The notes beneath the pieces are model-generated. The model was not told the origin of the DNA, did no database searches, and worked only from the letters and a program-made list of their open reading frames with translations. A program made the translations under genes and the position numbers. DNA of 7,805 nt from an uncultured Lachnospiraceae bacterium (GTDB lineage Bacteria; Bacillota_A; Clostridia; Lachnospirales; Lachnospiraceae). Shown here piece after piece: positions 1-6,780 of the stretch (within the stretch, counting starts at the first letter, position 1; each line of letters opens with the position of its first letter). Location of the stretch: contig CAJUMT010000166.1 in assembly GCA_910587495.1 (NCBI GenBank), positions 1 through 7,805 of the forward strand, in the 5' to 3' direction.

Positions 1-338
1 ATGCCCATATCATACAGAGCCTTTTCCAATGCCTCATAAATAATCCTGCTCATTCCGCATTTTTGCGCATTGCAGTCAAGGTAAACTGTCGTTTCACACG
101 ACCAGTTATAGGCAGCCCTTCCGACAAAGGCAGCCGCATATGCATATCCTTCAATATATCCGTCTCTCAAAATGGCCAAATATGGATAACATTGCATTGT
201 CTTTTCCATTCGTCCCTTAAATTCATCAAGGGACGGTGTATCGTATTCAAATGTTATTGCTGTATTTTTTACATAGTAATCATATATCTCTAAGATAAGC
301 TCCGCATCTTCTATTGCAGCATTACGAACAGTAATCAT
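1..338 (-). CDS. GNAT N-acetyltransferase, phosphinothricin acetyltransferase-like (5' part, cut by window edge)
   Basis: Translation from the ATG at 338 gives 112 codons with no stop before the window edge, starting MITVRNAAIEDAELILEIY. The pattern fits the PAT/bar-like branch of GNAT enzymes, which transfer acetyl from acetyl-CoA to an amino group of a small molecule such as an amino-acid analogue. Visible signs are the N-terminal (V/L)R-A--D motif, YYVKNTAITFEY near residues 21-32, GYAYAAAF near 64-71, and WSCETTVYLD before the acetyl-CoA loop. The loop reads NAQKCGMS, whereas the family norm is (Q/R)xxGx(G/A), so the last position is Ser. The start lies 14 bases after the permease stop with only a weak GAG-type ribosome binding site, which suggests co-transcription with the transporter. 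The substrate cannot be told. Fold assignment is confident; the C-terminal third is not visible. Confidence 0.85.
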   Translation of the reverse strand, partial: MITVRNAAIEDAELILEIYDYYVKNTAITFEYDTPSLDEFKGRMEKTMQCYPYLAILRDGYIEGYAYAAAFVGRAAYNWSCETTVYLDCNAQKCGMSRIIYEALEKALYDMG

Positions 339-352
339 AAATCTTACTCATT

Positions 353-2575
353 TTAAAATGTATCATCTTTCAAAACCTCTGCCAGACTGATTTTGCGTAC
401 CTTCCGCCATGCAAGGTAATATGCCAGCGCGACGGAACCCAGGATAGCCAGCATAAACAGAAGGATTGGCGTAACCGGTATCTCTGCCGTAAATTCTCCC
501 ACTTCAACATAACTCGCTTTCAGCATATATCCTGTTATAATGATCGCAAGCGGAAGGCTGATTAAAATCGGTTTGCCGGCGATCACCAGCGCTTCCGTAC
601 AGAACATCTTCTTAAGCTCCTTCGGTGTCATTCCAATCGACATATATCTTGCAAATTCTCTTTTCCTCTGGCTTACAAATCCCAATGTGTTGGAAAACAC
701 ATTGCCGATGCCGATGATCGCAAGCAGAACACAAAAGCCTCCCAATACCGCCATCATTCCCTGTATCTGCTTATCATTTGTCTCGTATTCCTGGATGCGG
801 TTTTCAGATTCTATGGTATAGTTCCCGCCAAGGATCCGGCGGATCTCATCCTGAAGCGTGTTCAGCTCTTCCAATGACGCATTTTCGTTCCCCAGGATAC
901 GGATATAACTGTCTTCTTCCGCCCCTTTGATCTGTACTTTTATCTCCTTCCATAAAGATACCGGAATAAAATGCACCAGTTCATAATAATTAAGCGTTGC
1001 GTATTCCTCCCTCAAAACAGGGACTTTTTCGGTATACGCCAGGACCGGCAGCCTGGCTGTCAGTTCTTCATTCCCTGACTGCCTTAAAATACTTGCAGCG
1101 TTTTCCCCGGCGCCCGGCGCCTTTATATAAGGCATAAAATCCGGATGCCTGAAATCCAGATTTGTCACATCCCGGATCTGGTTTAAGATCACCGCCCCAT
1201 TAAGCCGCGGTACAATCCCGATCTGTTCACAGTAAGCCAGAAAACTTTTATCATCCAATATGAGGACCGGGGCATCCACCATCCAGCCGCCATCCATCTG
1301 TGTCACATAGTGATTGGAGGCATGGGAAAATCCGCCGAAGGATTTCATCTCTTCGCTCATTTCTTCCTCTGTAATGATTCGCTTCGCCACTGCCTTCTGA
1401 TAAACAACTGCGCTTTCCAGTCCGTTGATCCCCTGAATCCTGTCCGTTTCTTCAAAAGTATCTACATCCGCATCTTTCACGGTAACCATGATGTCCCACA
1501 CGTCCTGATACCGTTCAAAATAAGTCTCCCTTGTGCTGATCCCGGAAAGGGCAAAGAAGCACTGCATGACCGCGAACGCCAGAAACGCCAGGATCAGAGA
1601 GAACGACGCCGTCCGCAGGACTTTTCTCTGTGCCTTTAATGCATTGCCGGCCAGCTCCCCCTCCACTCCAAAGAGCAGCGAAAGGAAATAAGAATTTTTC
1701 CGACGCTTTAACTGCAGTTCGCCTGTATTTCTGATTGCTTCCAGCGGTGTCAGCTTGCTTAATTTTCTGGCCGGCAGCCATGCGGAGATCCATATGGTAC
1801 ATATCGTTACAAACAAGGCCAATACCAGTACCAGCGGATGGTAGCCAAAGACCGATTTATGCCGTCCCGGAATATCGCTTCCCAGCAGAATATTTGTCAA
1901 ATGTATCAGACCCATGCTGCCTGCAATGCCGATCAGATTTCCCACCAGGATCGGAACGGCGCAGAGACCGGCAGCTTGCTGCAAAAGACACGTTTTGATC
2001 TGCTTTGGCGTGGCTCCAATACTTGAAAATATGCCGAACTGACGAATCTGTGCGTTCATGGATACCGCAAAGGAATTGTGAATAATCACAATCAGTGAAA
2101 AGGAGGCCGCAAGCGTAATGAGTATAAACATTGGAAACACCAGTCTCGGCGCCGGATCACTGGAATCCCTGACCAGATACATGGCCAGCAGTTCATAATT
2201 GTAAGCAATTTTTTCCAGTGCGGCTCCTGTCTGCTGCGCAATACGGGGCGTGTCTGAAAAAACGGAACCTATATCATCAAAGTAAATGTCCAGTGCCGGT
2301 TCTGCGCTGCCAGCTCCTTTTTCATTTACTACGACATCATTCACATTGGCGAAATTTTTAACGGTTTTTATGTCTTCTTCTGCAAATTCTCCGTAGATCC
2401 GGCTGTGCCAGCCGCCTTCCTCCTGTACGATTCTCTCAACCTCATATTTCCATACATTATAAAAAAGCCCGCACAGCAGGGATAAAAGCAGAGCCGAAAT
2501 AAACGCTGCTATCCTAACAGACAGGCCGGAAGAATGGTTGTTTTTCAGCGAACCAGCCGTATAATCTTTCCACAT
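353..2575 (-). CDS. ABC transporter permease with two FtsX domains
   Basis: Membrane subunit of an FtsX/MacB-type (type VII) ABC transporter and partner of the ATPase just upstream. Numbered from the ATG at 2581, it shows two copies of a TM-ectodomain-TM-TM-TM plan. Copy one is TM1 about 22-42, outer domain 43-138, TM2 139-167, TM3 197-229, TM4 249-268. TM5 about 313-341 opens the second copy, followed by a large outer domain 342-607 and TM6-8 at about 608-634, 661-686 and 703-722. Each FtsX domain has the expected cytoplasmic coupling stretch after its second helix: FGIFSSIGATPKQIK at 182-196 and FARYMSIGMTPKELKKMF at 643-660. Each ends with a basic R/K-rich plus (L/S)LAE or LEAIR segment. 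The ATG at 2581 overlaps the ATPase stop (TAATG) but sits only 2 bases from GGAGG. The ATG at 2575, two codons on, has an 8-base spacing and is my choice (740 residues). Unlike BceB (ten TMs, one outer domain) it has about eight TMs and two outer domains. The substrate is unknown. Confidence 0.92.
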   Translation of the reverse strand: MWKDYTAGSLKNNHSSGLSVRIAAFISALLLSLLCGLFYNVWKYEVERIVQEEGGWHSRIYGEFAEEDIKTVKNFANVNDVVVNEKGAGSAEPALDIYFDDIGSVFSDTPRIAQQTGAALEKIAYNYELLAMYLVRDSSDPAPRLVFPMFILITLAASFSLIVIIHNSFAVSMNAQIRQFGIFSSIGATPKQIKTCLLQQAAGLCAVPILVGNLIGIAGSMGLIHLTNILLGSDIPGRHKSVFGYHPLVLVLALFVTICTIWISAWLPARKLSKLTPLEAIRNTGELQLKRRKNSYFLSLLFGVEGELAGNALKAQRKVLRTASFSLILAFLAFAVMQCFFALSGISTRETYFERYQDVWDIMVTVKDADVDTFEETDRIQGINGLESAVVYQKAVAKRIITEEEMSEEMKSFGGFSHASNHYVTQMDGGWMVDAPVLILDDKSFLAYCEQIGIVPRLNGAVILNQIRDVTNLDFRHPDFMPYIKAPGAGENAASILRQSGNEELTARLPVLAYTEKVPVLREEYATLNYYELVHFIPVSLWKEIKVQIKGAEEDSYIRILGNENASLEELNTLQDEIRRILGGNYTIESENRIQEYETNDKQIQGMMAVLGGFCVLLAIIGIGNVFSNTLGFVSQRKREFARYMSIGMTPKELKKMFCTEALVIAGKPILISLPLAIIITGYMLKASYVEVGEFTAEIPVTPILLFMLAILGSVALAYYLAWRKVRKISLAEVLKDDTF

Positions 2576-2580
2576 ATCCA

Positions 2581-3261
2581 TTACCTCCGCCGCTCGTCAC
2601 TGATAATACGTCCATCTTCAATCGTAATAACGCGCCCGGCTTCCAGAGCAACCTTTTCATCATGGGTAATCAGTAAAATGGTCTGTTCCAGATTGCGGTT
2701 GGAGAGTTTCAGCATGTCAATAATTTCTCTGGAATTTTTCTGATCCAGATTTCCAGTAGGCTCGTCCGCAAGAAGCAGAGCCGGACGATAGATCAGGGAA
2801 CGCGCAATCGCTGCCCTCTGCTGCTGGCCGCCGGATAACTGGTTCGGCAGCGCTTCCAGTTTTTCTGCAAGACCCAGGGAATTTACCACCTTCTCGAAAT
2901 ATTCCTGATTGGGCTTTTTCTTATCCAGTGCAAGAGGCATAAGGATGTTTTTTCGTACCGTAAGTGTCGGAATGAGGTTATAAAATTGATATATAAGCCC
3001 CACTTTCCTACGCCGGAAAATCGCCGCCTCTGTCTGGTTCAGTCCGGAAAGATCGGTTCCGTCTATCATAACCTTCCCTTCCGTAGGCTTATCCACGCTG
3101 CCGAGAATATGCAGTAAGGTGGATTTTCCGGAACCCGATGATCCGACAATTGCTACAAATTCCCCTTTGCTGACTGACAGATCAATTCCGTTAAGGGCTG
3201 TTACCTGATTGCCACCGGAGCCGTATACCTTCTTAACTCCCTCACATTTTAAAATCTCCAT
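2581..3261 (-). CDS. ABC transporter ATP-binding protein, MacB/LolD type
   Basis: Cytoplasmic ATPase of the FtsX-type transporter, 226 residues, the usual size for the LolD/MacB/BceA group. All nucleotide-binding elements are intact. Walker A GSSGSGKST is at 40-48, the Q-loop glutamine at 92 (YQFYNLIPTLT, typical of this group), the signature LSGGQQQR from 142, Walker B LLLADEP with catalytic Glu 167, the D-loop NLD at 171-173 and the switch His at 200. An upstream in-frame ATG at 3291 has no ribosome binding site. The ATG at 3261 has AAAGGAG about 10 bases upstream and begins MEILKCEGVKKVYG, the normal N-terminus, so I start there. The stop overlaps the permease start by one base. It is separated from the kinase gene by 71 bases that contain its own promoter-like element. 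The partner and class are firm; the cargo is not. Confidence 0.95.
   Translation of the reverse strand: MEILKCEGVKKVYGSGGNQVTALNGIDLSVSKGEFVAIVGSSGSGKSTLLHILGSVDKPTEGKVMIDGTDLSGLNQTEAAIFRRRKVGLIYQFYNLIPTLTVRKNILMPLALDKKKPNQEYFEKVVNSLGLAEKLEALPNQLSGGQQQRAAIARSLIYRPALLLADEPTGNLDQKNSREIIDMLKLSNRNLEQTILLITHDEKVALEAGRVITIEDGRIISDERRR
2584..2588 (-). promoter_or_regulatory. Ribosome binding site deciding the permease start
   Basis: A GGAGG lies inside the last codons of the ATPase gene. It is 2 bases from the ATG at 2581 but 8 bases from the ATG at 2575. Normal Shine-Dalgarno spacing of about 5-9 favours 2575. The TAATG overlap still makes translational coupling to the ATPase likely. Confidence 0.6.
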
Positions 3262-3308
3262 TTTGGGTTTTCTCCTTTCATCTGCCCCCATGGGCTTTTA
3301 CAAGAAAC

Positions 3309-3342
3309 AGTATAGCAAATGAAAGTTACAACTCAGTGACTG
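3309..3342 (-). promoter_or_regulatory. Candidate regulator-controlled promoter upstream of the ABC genes
   Basis: Between the kinase stop and the ATPase start, the minus strand carries an extended -10, TGC followed by TATACT (3314-3309), with no good -35. Where the -35 should be are two half-sites in direct repeat: GTCAC (3340-3336) and GTAAC (3329-3325), starting exactly 11 bp apart. The whole 34-base element aligns without gaps to the one upstream of the response regulator gene, with 24 identities by my count. This is the known layout of OmpR/PhoB-family activation. The element overlaps the end of the kinase gene. The predicted transcript would start near 3302, about 40 bases before the ATPase ATG. 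Binding by the adjacent regulator is an inference. Confidence 0.6.
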
Positions 3343-4517
3343 TAAAATCGAATTTCAAAAAGCGCGCCGCCGTCAGGCTTATTTTTTGCCCGTATGGTCC
3401 CGTTCTGGCGCTCAATCAGCTCTTTTGACAAAGCCAGTCCGATTCCAATACCGCCCTCCCCTGCATTCTGTCCCCGGTAAAACCGTTCAAAGAGGTGGGG
3501 AATGTCCTCTTTTGCAAATCCTTCCCCATCATCCCAGATCAGAATTTCTGTATAAAGAGGATTCTGTGCATAGGAGCAGTGAACCGTTCCCCCGGGACTG
3601 TGCTCCATGCAGTTTTTCATCAGATTCATAACCGCCTCCATGGTCCAGTCCAGATCCACGGTCACAGGCATCTCACCCAGATCCGGTATTTCAACAGAAG
3701 TGCGGGAACTTATCAGCAGTTCCTGCAGGTTATCCGCCGCAAGGACAAGAAGCGTAAAAACGTCTACCTCATCCCTTTGCAAATGTAATGTCCCGGCATC
3801 AATCCTGGATAAAACCAACAAAGCTTCCTCCATATGGGCCAGCCGTGTAAGCTGTTTCTCAACCTGTCTCAAATGCTTATTGTCCATATTTTGTTTCATC
3901 ATCTGAACAGAGAGAGAAATGGCAGTAATCGGTGTCTTAATCTGGTGGGCAATATTGGACAGATTTTCCGCAAAATCATTTTTTGCCTGTACTGCCTCAT
4001 CCTTCGTCTGATAAAGAAATGTCACTGTCTTATAGATTTCGTCTTCCAGTTTGGAAAAATCATCCTCACCGGAAGCGGACAAAATAGGAGCCTTGCCGGT
4101 ACTCGCCTGTTCCAGATACTCCGCCAAAGCCCTAAGCCGTGCGGCCTCCATTTGATTCCTATACAAAAAAGTAAAAAGAAAAAGCAGGATCCCTGCCAGA
4201 AAACCCGCCGCAGCAAACAACATATTCTGCCGGGAGGCATCGCCTGAAAAATCAGAGCTGCGGTATCCCAATGCAGACAGTACATCTTCTTGCGCTGCGC
4301 CGTCAGTGTTTCCTCCTGTGTATTCCTTTAATACCGCATAAATGATATTTTTTGTCTCTGGCTCCCGTTCTATTACTTCGCCGCAGATGACATTCAGCAG
4401 TGCAAACTGAAGCCGGCTGTAATGGCAGGAAACAAGCAGAACGGAAACGGTCGCAGCAATCAGGCTCGCGGACAGGACCAGTCCAAATGTAACCCGTATA
4501 TATTTCTGTCCACTCAT
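3333..4517 (-). CDS. Sensor histidine kinase (two transmembrane helices, short outer domain)
   Basis: Membrane sensor, 394 residues, cognate partner of the response regulator encoded just upstream. TM1 is about 11-31, an outer loop of about 67 residues spans 32-98, and TM2 is 99-119. A linker follows, then the dimerisation/phosphoacceptor region SNIAHQIKTPITAI with His 191. The ATPase domain has an N-box with Asn 302 (MKNCMEHSP), a G1 box DDGEGF at 329-334, an F-box HLFERFYRG at 341-349, and a G2 box GGIGIGLALSKELI from 355. All catalytic parts look intact. A longer frame opens at 4577, but the ATG at 4517 has GGAGG with 7-base spacing and overlaps the regulator stop as ATGA, so I use it. BceS-type sensors have almost no outer loop and sense through their transporter; this kinase has a small ectodomain and could sense directly. 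The ligand is unknown. Confidence 0.94.
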   Translation of the reverse strand: MSGQKYIRVTFGLVLSASLIAATVSVLLVSCHYSRLQFALLNVICGEVIEREPETKNIIYAVLKEYTGGNTDGAAQEDVLSALGYRSSDFSGDASRQNMLFAAAGFLAGILLFLFTFLYRNQMEAARLRALAEYLEQASTGKAPILSASGEDDFSKLEDEIYKTVTFLYQTKDEAVQAKNDFAENLSNIAHQIKTPITAISLSVQMMKQNMDNKHLRQVEKQLTRLAHMEEALLVLSRIDAGTLHLQRDEVDVFTLLVLAADNLQELLISSRTSVEIPDLGEMPVTVDLDWTMEAVMNLMKNCMEHSPGGTVHCSYAQNPLYTEILIWDDGEGFAKEDIPHLFERFYRGQNAGEGGIGIGLALSKELIERQNGTIRAKNKPDGGALFEIRFYSH

Positions 4518-5185
4518 AGGGTGTCCTCCATACGATAGCCTACGCTTCTGACGGTTTTCAGACACACCGGCTGGCAAAGCTTGTCCCTTAGACGTTTCAT
4601 GGTAACGGTTAAGGTATTATCGTTTACATAATTCCCTTTTGCATCCCATACCTGCTCCAATATTTTTTCCCTGGTAACCGTCTTTCCCTTATTCCGCATC
4701 AGACACAAAAGCAGCTGGTATTCCGCCTCGCTTATCGGTATTTCCTCCGAATGGCAGAAAACGGTATGGCGGTTTAAATCCATCCTGATTCCGTCACAGG
4801 AAAGATATTGTTCCGCCGCACTGCCGGTCCTGCGGAGTAATGCCAGAATCCGTGCATGCAGTACCTCCAGTTCAAAAGGCTTCACGATATAATCGTCCGC
4901 ACCATTCTCAAAGCCTGAAACAATATCCGCACAGTCTCCTTGGACCGTAAGAAAAATAACGGGAAGTTCTTTCCAGTTCCTGCGAATCCACCGGCATAAG
5001 CCGTCCCCGCGTCCGTCCGGCATATTCCAGTCCAGCAAAACAAGAGTGGGAACATGCTCCCTTAATGCCTGTCCTGCCTGCGCAAGCGTTTCACAGATCG
5101 TTACCTTAAAATTCTTCTGTTCCAGATATGCTTTTACAAGCAGTGCAATACCTGGATCATCCTCAATATAATACAGATCTACCAT
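4514..5185 (-). CDS. DNA-binding response regulator, OmpR/PhoB family
   Basis: Cytoplasmic transcription factor of 223 residues, first gene of the module. The receiver domain (about 1-118) has the acidic pocket Glu8-Asp9-Asp10, phosphoacceptor Asp52 in LVLLDWNMPDG, Thr80 and Lys102 (VKPFE). A winged-helix domain follows (about 127-223), with the recognition-helix region NDNTLTVTMKRLRDKL (about 188-203) and the C-terminal wing TVRSVGYRM. Both are typical of the OmpR/PhoB family, including VanR-like and BceR-like members. Its gene overlaps the kinase gene by ATGA, so the pair is translationally coupled. The ATG at 5185 has only a weak, distant AAAGGA (about 13 bases), so initiation may be modest; no better in-frame start exists nearby. 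A promoter with 11-bp direct repeats lies about 110-145 bases upstream, consistent with autoregulation. Confidence 0.95.
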   Translation of the reverse strand: MVDLYYIEDDPGIALLVKAYLEQKNFKVTICETLAQAGQALREHVPTLVLLDWNMPDGRGDGLCRWIRRNWKELPVIFLTVQGDCADIVSGFENGADDYIVKPFELEVLHARILALLRRTGSAAEQYLSCDGIRMDLNRHTVFCHSEEIPISEAEYQLLLCLMRNKGKTVTREKILEQVWDAKGNYVNDNTLTVTMKRLRDKLCQPVCLKTVRSVGYRMEDTL

Positions 5186-5254
5186 GGCCGGTTTCTTGTC
5201 CTTTCTTCCTTGCCTTTCAATGATACCATTTACAGTAAAACCGCTTATTCGCCC

Positions 5255-5286
5255 GGAAAGTGCGCCCTTGCAGGCAGGCGGACTTC
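5255..5286 (-). other. Leader hairpin in the regulator operon 5' UTR
   Basis: On the minus strand GGAAGTCCGCC (from 5286) can pair with GGGCGCACTTTCC (to 5255). The stem has about 10 pairs, one C-C mismatch, one bulged T and a loop of about 10 bases. It would lie only a few bases after the predicted transcription start near 5291. It is not followed by a T-run, so it is not an obvious intrinsic terminator. It could stabilise the 5' end of the mRNA or be incidental. Confidence 0.35.
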
Positions 5287-5292
5287 CTATAA

Positions 5293-5331
5293 CTTATATT
5301 TTACCAGATAAAAGTGACAATTTCATGACTG
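5293..5331 (-). promoter_or_regulatory. Promoter and candidate operator of the two-component operon
   Basis: The minus strand shows TTGTCA (5320-5315), 16 bases, then TATAAG (5298-5293), a fair sigma-A promoter. An alternative extended -10, TGG followed by TAAAAT (5303-5298), sits in exactly the same register as the one upstream of the ABC genes. Direct half-sites GTCAT (5329-5325) and GTCAC (5318-5314) start 11 bp apart, the helical spacing used by OmpR/PhoB-family dimers. The second half-site overlaps the -35. The gapless match to the element at 3309-3342 argues for a shared regulator; that this is the adjacent response regulator is inferred. Confidence 0.65.
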
Positions 5332-5438
5332 ATTGATCTCCTGCAATGGAAAGAATGGACGCCATGCTCCCACTGTCGGCATATAATATAAGTTTCGGCT
5401 GAATCGTATAATTACTTTTGTTCCTTTTTCAGAACCTT

Positions 5439-5579
5439 TTAAAACACTTGATGCTCTGCAAAAATTTTACACGAAGCCAAATATCCGACTGTTGCAGACA
5501 GGACAGATATCGGTATGGCAAACACCGCAAAAAGGATTCCGTCTTTTATCTGCAGCGATATCGTTCCATTGTTGGGATC
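5439..5579 (-). pseudogene. Possible relic: hydrophobic C-terminal tail of a membrane protein
   Basis: In a frame different from the lipoprotein gene, 46 codons run from within its last 34 bases to a TAA at 5441-5439. The translation begins DPNNGTISLQIKDG and continues with a roughly 22-residue hydrophobic stretch (FAVFAIPISVLSATVGYLA), then a polar end SCKIFAEHQVF. It resembles the last helix and cytoplasmic tail of an ABC-2-type permease or similar membrane protein. No in-frame ATG or ribosome binding site precedes it, so it is not an intact gene. It may be a deletion remnant or chance. Confidence 0.25.
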
Positions 5580-6748
5580 GCATAGCCCCCGCCATAGTCA
5601 ACAGTCAGAAGATACTCCGGTCTGTCCCATTCATCTCCATAAATATAAAAGTATTCCAGCTCCCCGTGAGTAATATATCCGCTTTCATAGATCACTCTCT
5701 CTCTTTCATCATAATAGCTTTTCATCGAACAAAGCATTGTCCCGAATATGTAAGGATTGTGGGTATAATCCCGGCAGTATAAGGTTCCGTCGTCCCGGTA
5801 CACATAATCCAGTTCCAGAACAGAGACGGACACTCGCTCCAGAGTCCCATCATTATTCCTTCTGTATTCCCAACCCTGTGATCTGTAAAAATCCGGTTTC
5901 CCGGCTTTCGTGTACTCCACAGTCTCCTCAAAATCCTCCACAGCGTCCGCTCCATCTGTTCCATATACCGATTTCATTGAAAATGCAGTATCGCCTTCCC
6001 AATCCTGCTCTCCCATGCTCTCAATCGTAAATCCATACCGTTCTACACATTTTTCTCTGTCACCATTAAAATAATAACAATACACAAGCCCGCAAAACTG
6101 TTCTGCAGATTCATCCATGTATAATTCCAGACGCAGATTATGATACCTGTCATAATACTGATACATGAGAACAGCGTCCTCAAATCCCGCTTCTGCCAAA
6201 AAAGCTTCTCGGTTTTCATATTCCCTCATAGGATCTTTTGTCCCGCCACCATCCATCCATGTCCGAATGGAAGTCTCTTCTGTGTACTCTCTAAGTCGGC
6301 GCAGGCCATCCCACAAAAGTCTGTCATAATACTTTTCGTTTGCCAGATTCCCGGCTTCATCCAGGGACACGGAGCCTTCAAAAATACTCTGATTTTCCAG
6401 ATCGTCCCAAATTTCAAGCTGCCCGGTTTCCTTCTGAAGCCTCCACCACCGCGTCTCCTCCATACCTCCTTTTGATTCATTGGCCTGATACAGCCTCTTT
6501 ATCTGCTCTATATCGTTATCCTCTGTGGTAAACACTGACTGTCCGTCAGAAGAATACTGCATGGGAAGAGCCGGGTCAAACGGCAACGTCGTTTCCAGTA
6601 CATCTGTTTCCCCAGACTCTGATGGCAATACAGCTTCTGGTGCTGCCTCGGCATCGCCTGTTGTATTTGTATTGCCACCATTGCCTGTACACGCTGTCAG
6701 AACAGCTGCGCAGGCAAATATTGCACATAAAATAACTGCTTTCCTCAT
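5546..6748 (-). CDS. Putative lipoprotein of unknown function with tyrosine/acid-rich C-terminal repeats
   Basis: 400 residues, probably exported and lipid-anchored on the outer face of the membrane. The signal peptide MRKAVILCAIFACAAV is followed by the lipobox LTAC with Cys20. A low-complexity tether (GNGGNTNTTGDAEAAPEA) leads to a soluble acidic domain rich in Tyr, Asp and Glu. The last 90 or so residues contain short sheet-like units such as YVYRDDGTLYCRDY, SYYDERERVIYESGYITHG and YIYGDEWDRPEYL. They resemble YD/RHS or MORN-like strand-turn repeats, though I cannot assign a family. The frame is open back to 6862, but the ATG at 6748 has AAGGGA at 5-6 bases and begins a textbook lipoprotein signal. 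The next gene upstream is on the same strand 163 bases away, so the two may be co-transcribed. Function is not recognised; an immunity-like or host-surface role is speculation. Confidence 0.8.
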   Translation of the reverse strand: MRKAVILCAIFACAAVLTACTGNGGNTNTTGDAEAAPEAVLPSESGETDVLETTLPFDPALPMQYSSDGQSVFTTEDNDIEQIKRLYQANESKGGMEETRWWRLQKETGQLEIWDDLENQSIFEGSVSLDEAGNLANEKYYDRLLWDGLRRLREYTEETSIRTWMDGGGTKDPMREYENREAFLAEAGFEDAVLMYQYYDRYHNLRLELYMDESAEQFCGLVYCYYFNGDREKCVERYGFTIESMGEQDWEGDTAFSMKSVYGTDGADAVEDFEETVEYTKAGKPDFYRSQGWEYRRNNDGTLERVSVSVLELDYVYRDDGTLYCRDYTHNPYIFGTMLCSMKSYYDERERVIYESGYITHGELEYFYIYGDEWDRPEYLLTVDYGGGYAIPTMERYRCR

Positions 6749-6763
6749 ACAATCCCTTCTTGT

Positions 6764-6780
6764 ATCCTGTCCATCAGGAT
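6764..6780 (-). repeat. Small perfect inverted repeat before the lipoprotein gene
   Basis: ATCCTG and CAGGAT form a perfect 6-bp stem with a 5-base loop. It begins at the last base of the TGA at 6782-6780 and lies just 5' of the lipoprotein ribosome binding site. There is no T-run after it, so terminator activity is unlikely. It may affect initiation of the lipoprotein mRNA, or be incidental. Confidence 0.3.

Larger units (their letters stand above)
5186..5545. other. 360-base intergenic region upstream of the regulator operon
   Basis: No complete gene. On the minus strand it holds the operon promoter/operator (5293-5331) and a roughly 105-base leader with a hairpin (5255-5286). Nearer the lipoprotein gene are two short open frames that look like coding scraps (5439-5545 and 5323-5466). 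I found no convincing intrinsic terminator (GC stem plus T-run) for the lipoprotein transcript on the minus strand. Confidence 0.6.

Noticed and set aside
349..360. Perfect 12-base palindrome CATTTTAAAATG at the permease stop
   Set aside because: Weak A/T-only core, no T-run geometry for a terminator and no second copy; most likely chance.
3386..4247. Several overlapping plus-strand ORFs of 81-137 codons
   Set aside because: All lie antisense to the histidine kinase, whose motifs are complete; no initiation signals.
5492..6531. Plus-strand ORFs across the lipoprotein region
   Set aside because: Antisense shadows in a region whose minus strand has a well-started lipoprotein; rich in Pro, Ser and His as shadows usually are.
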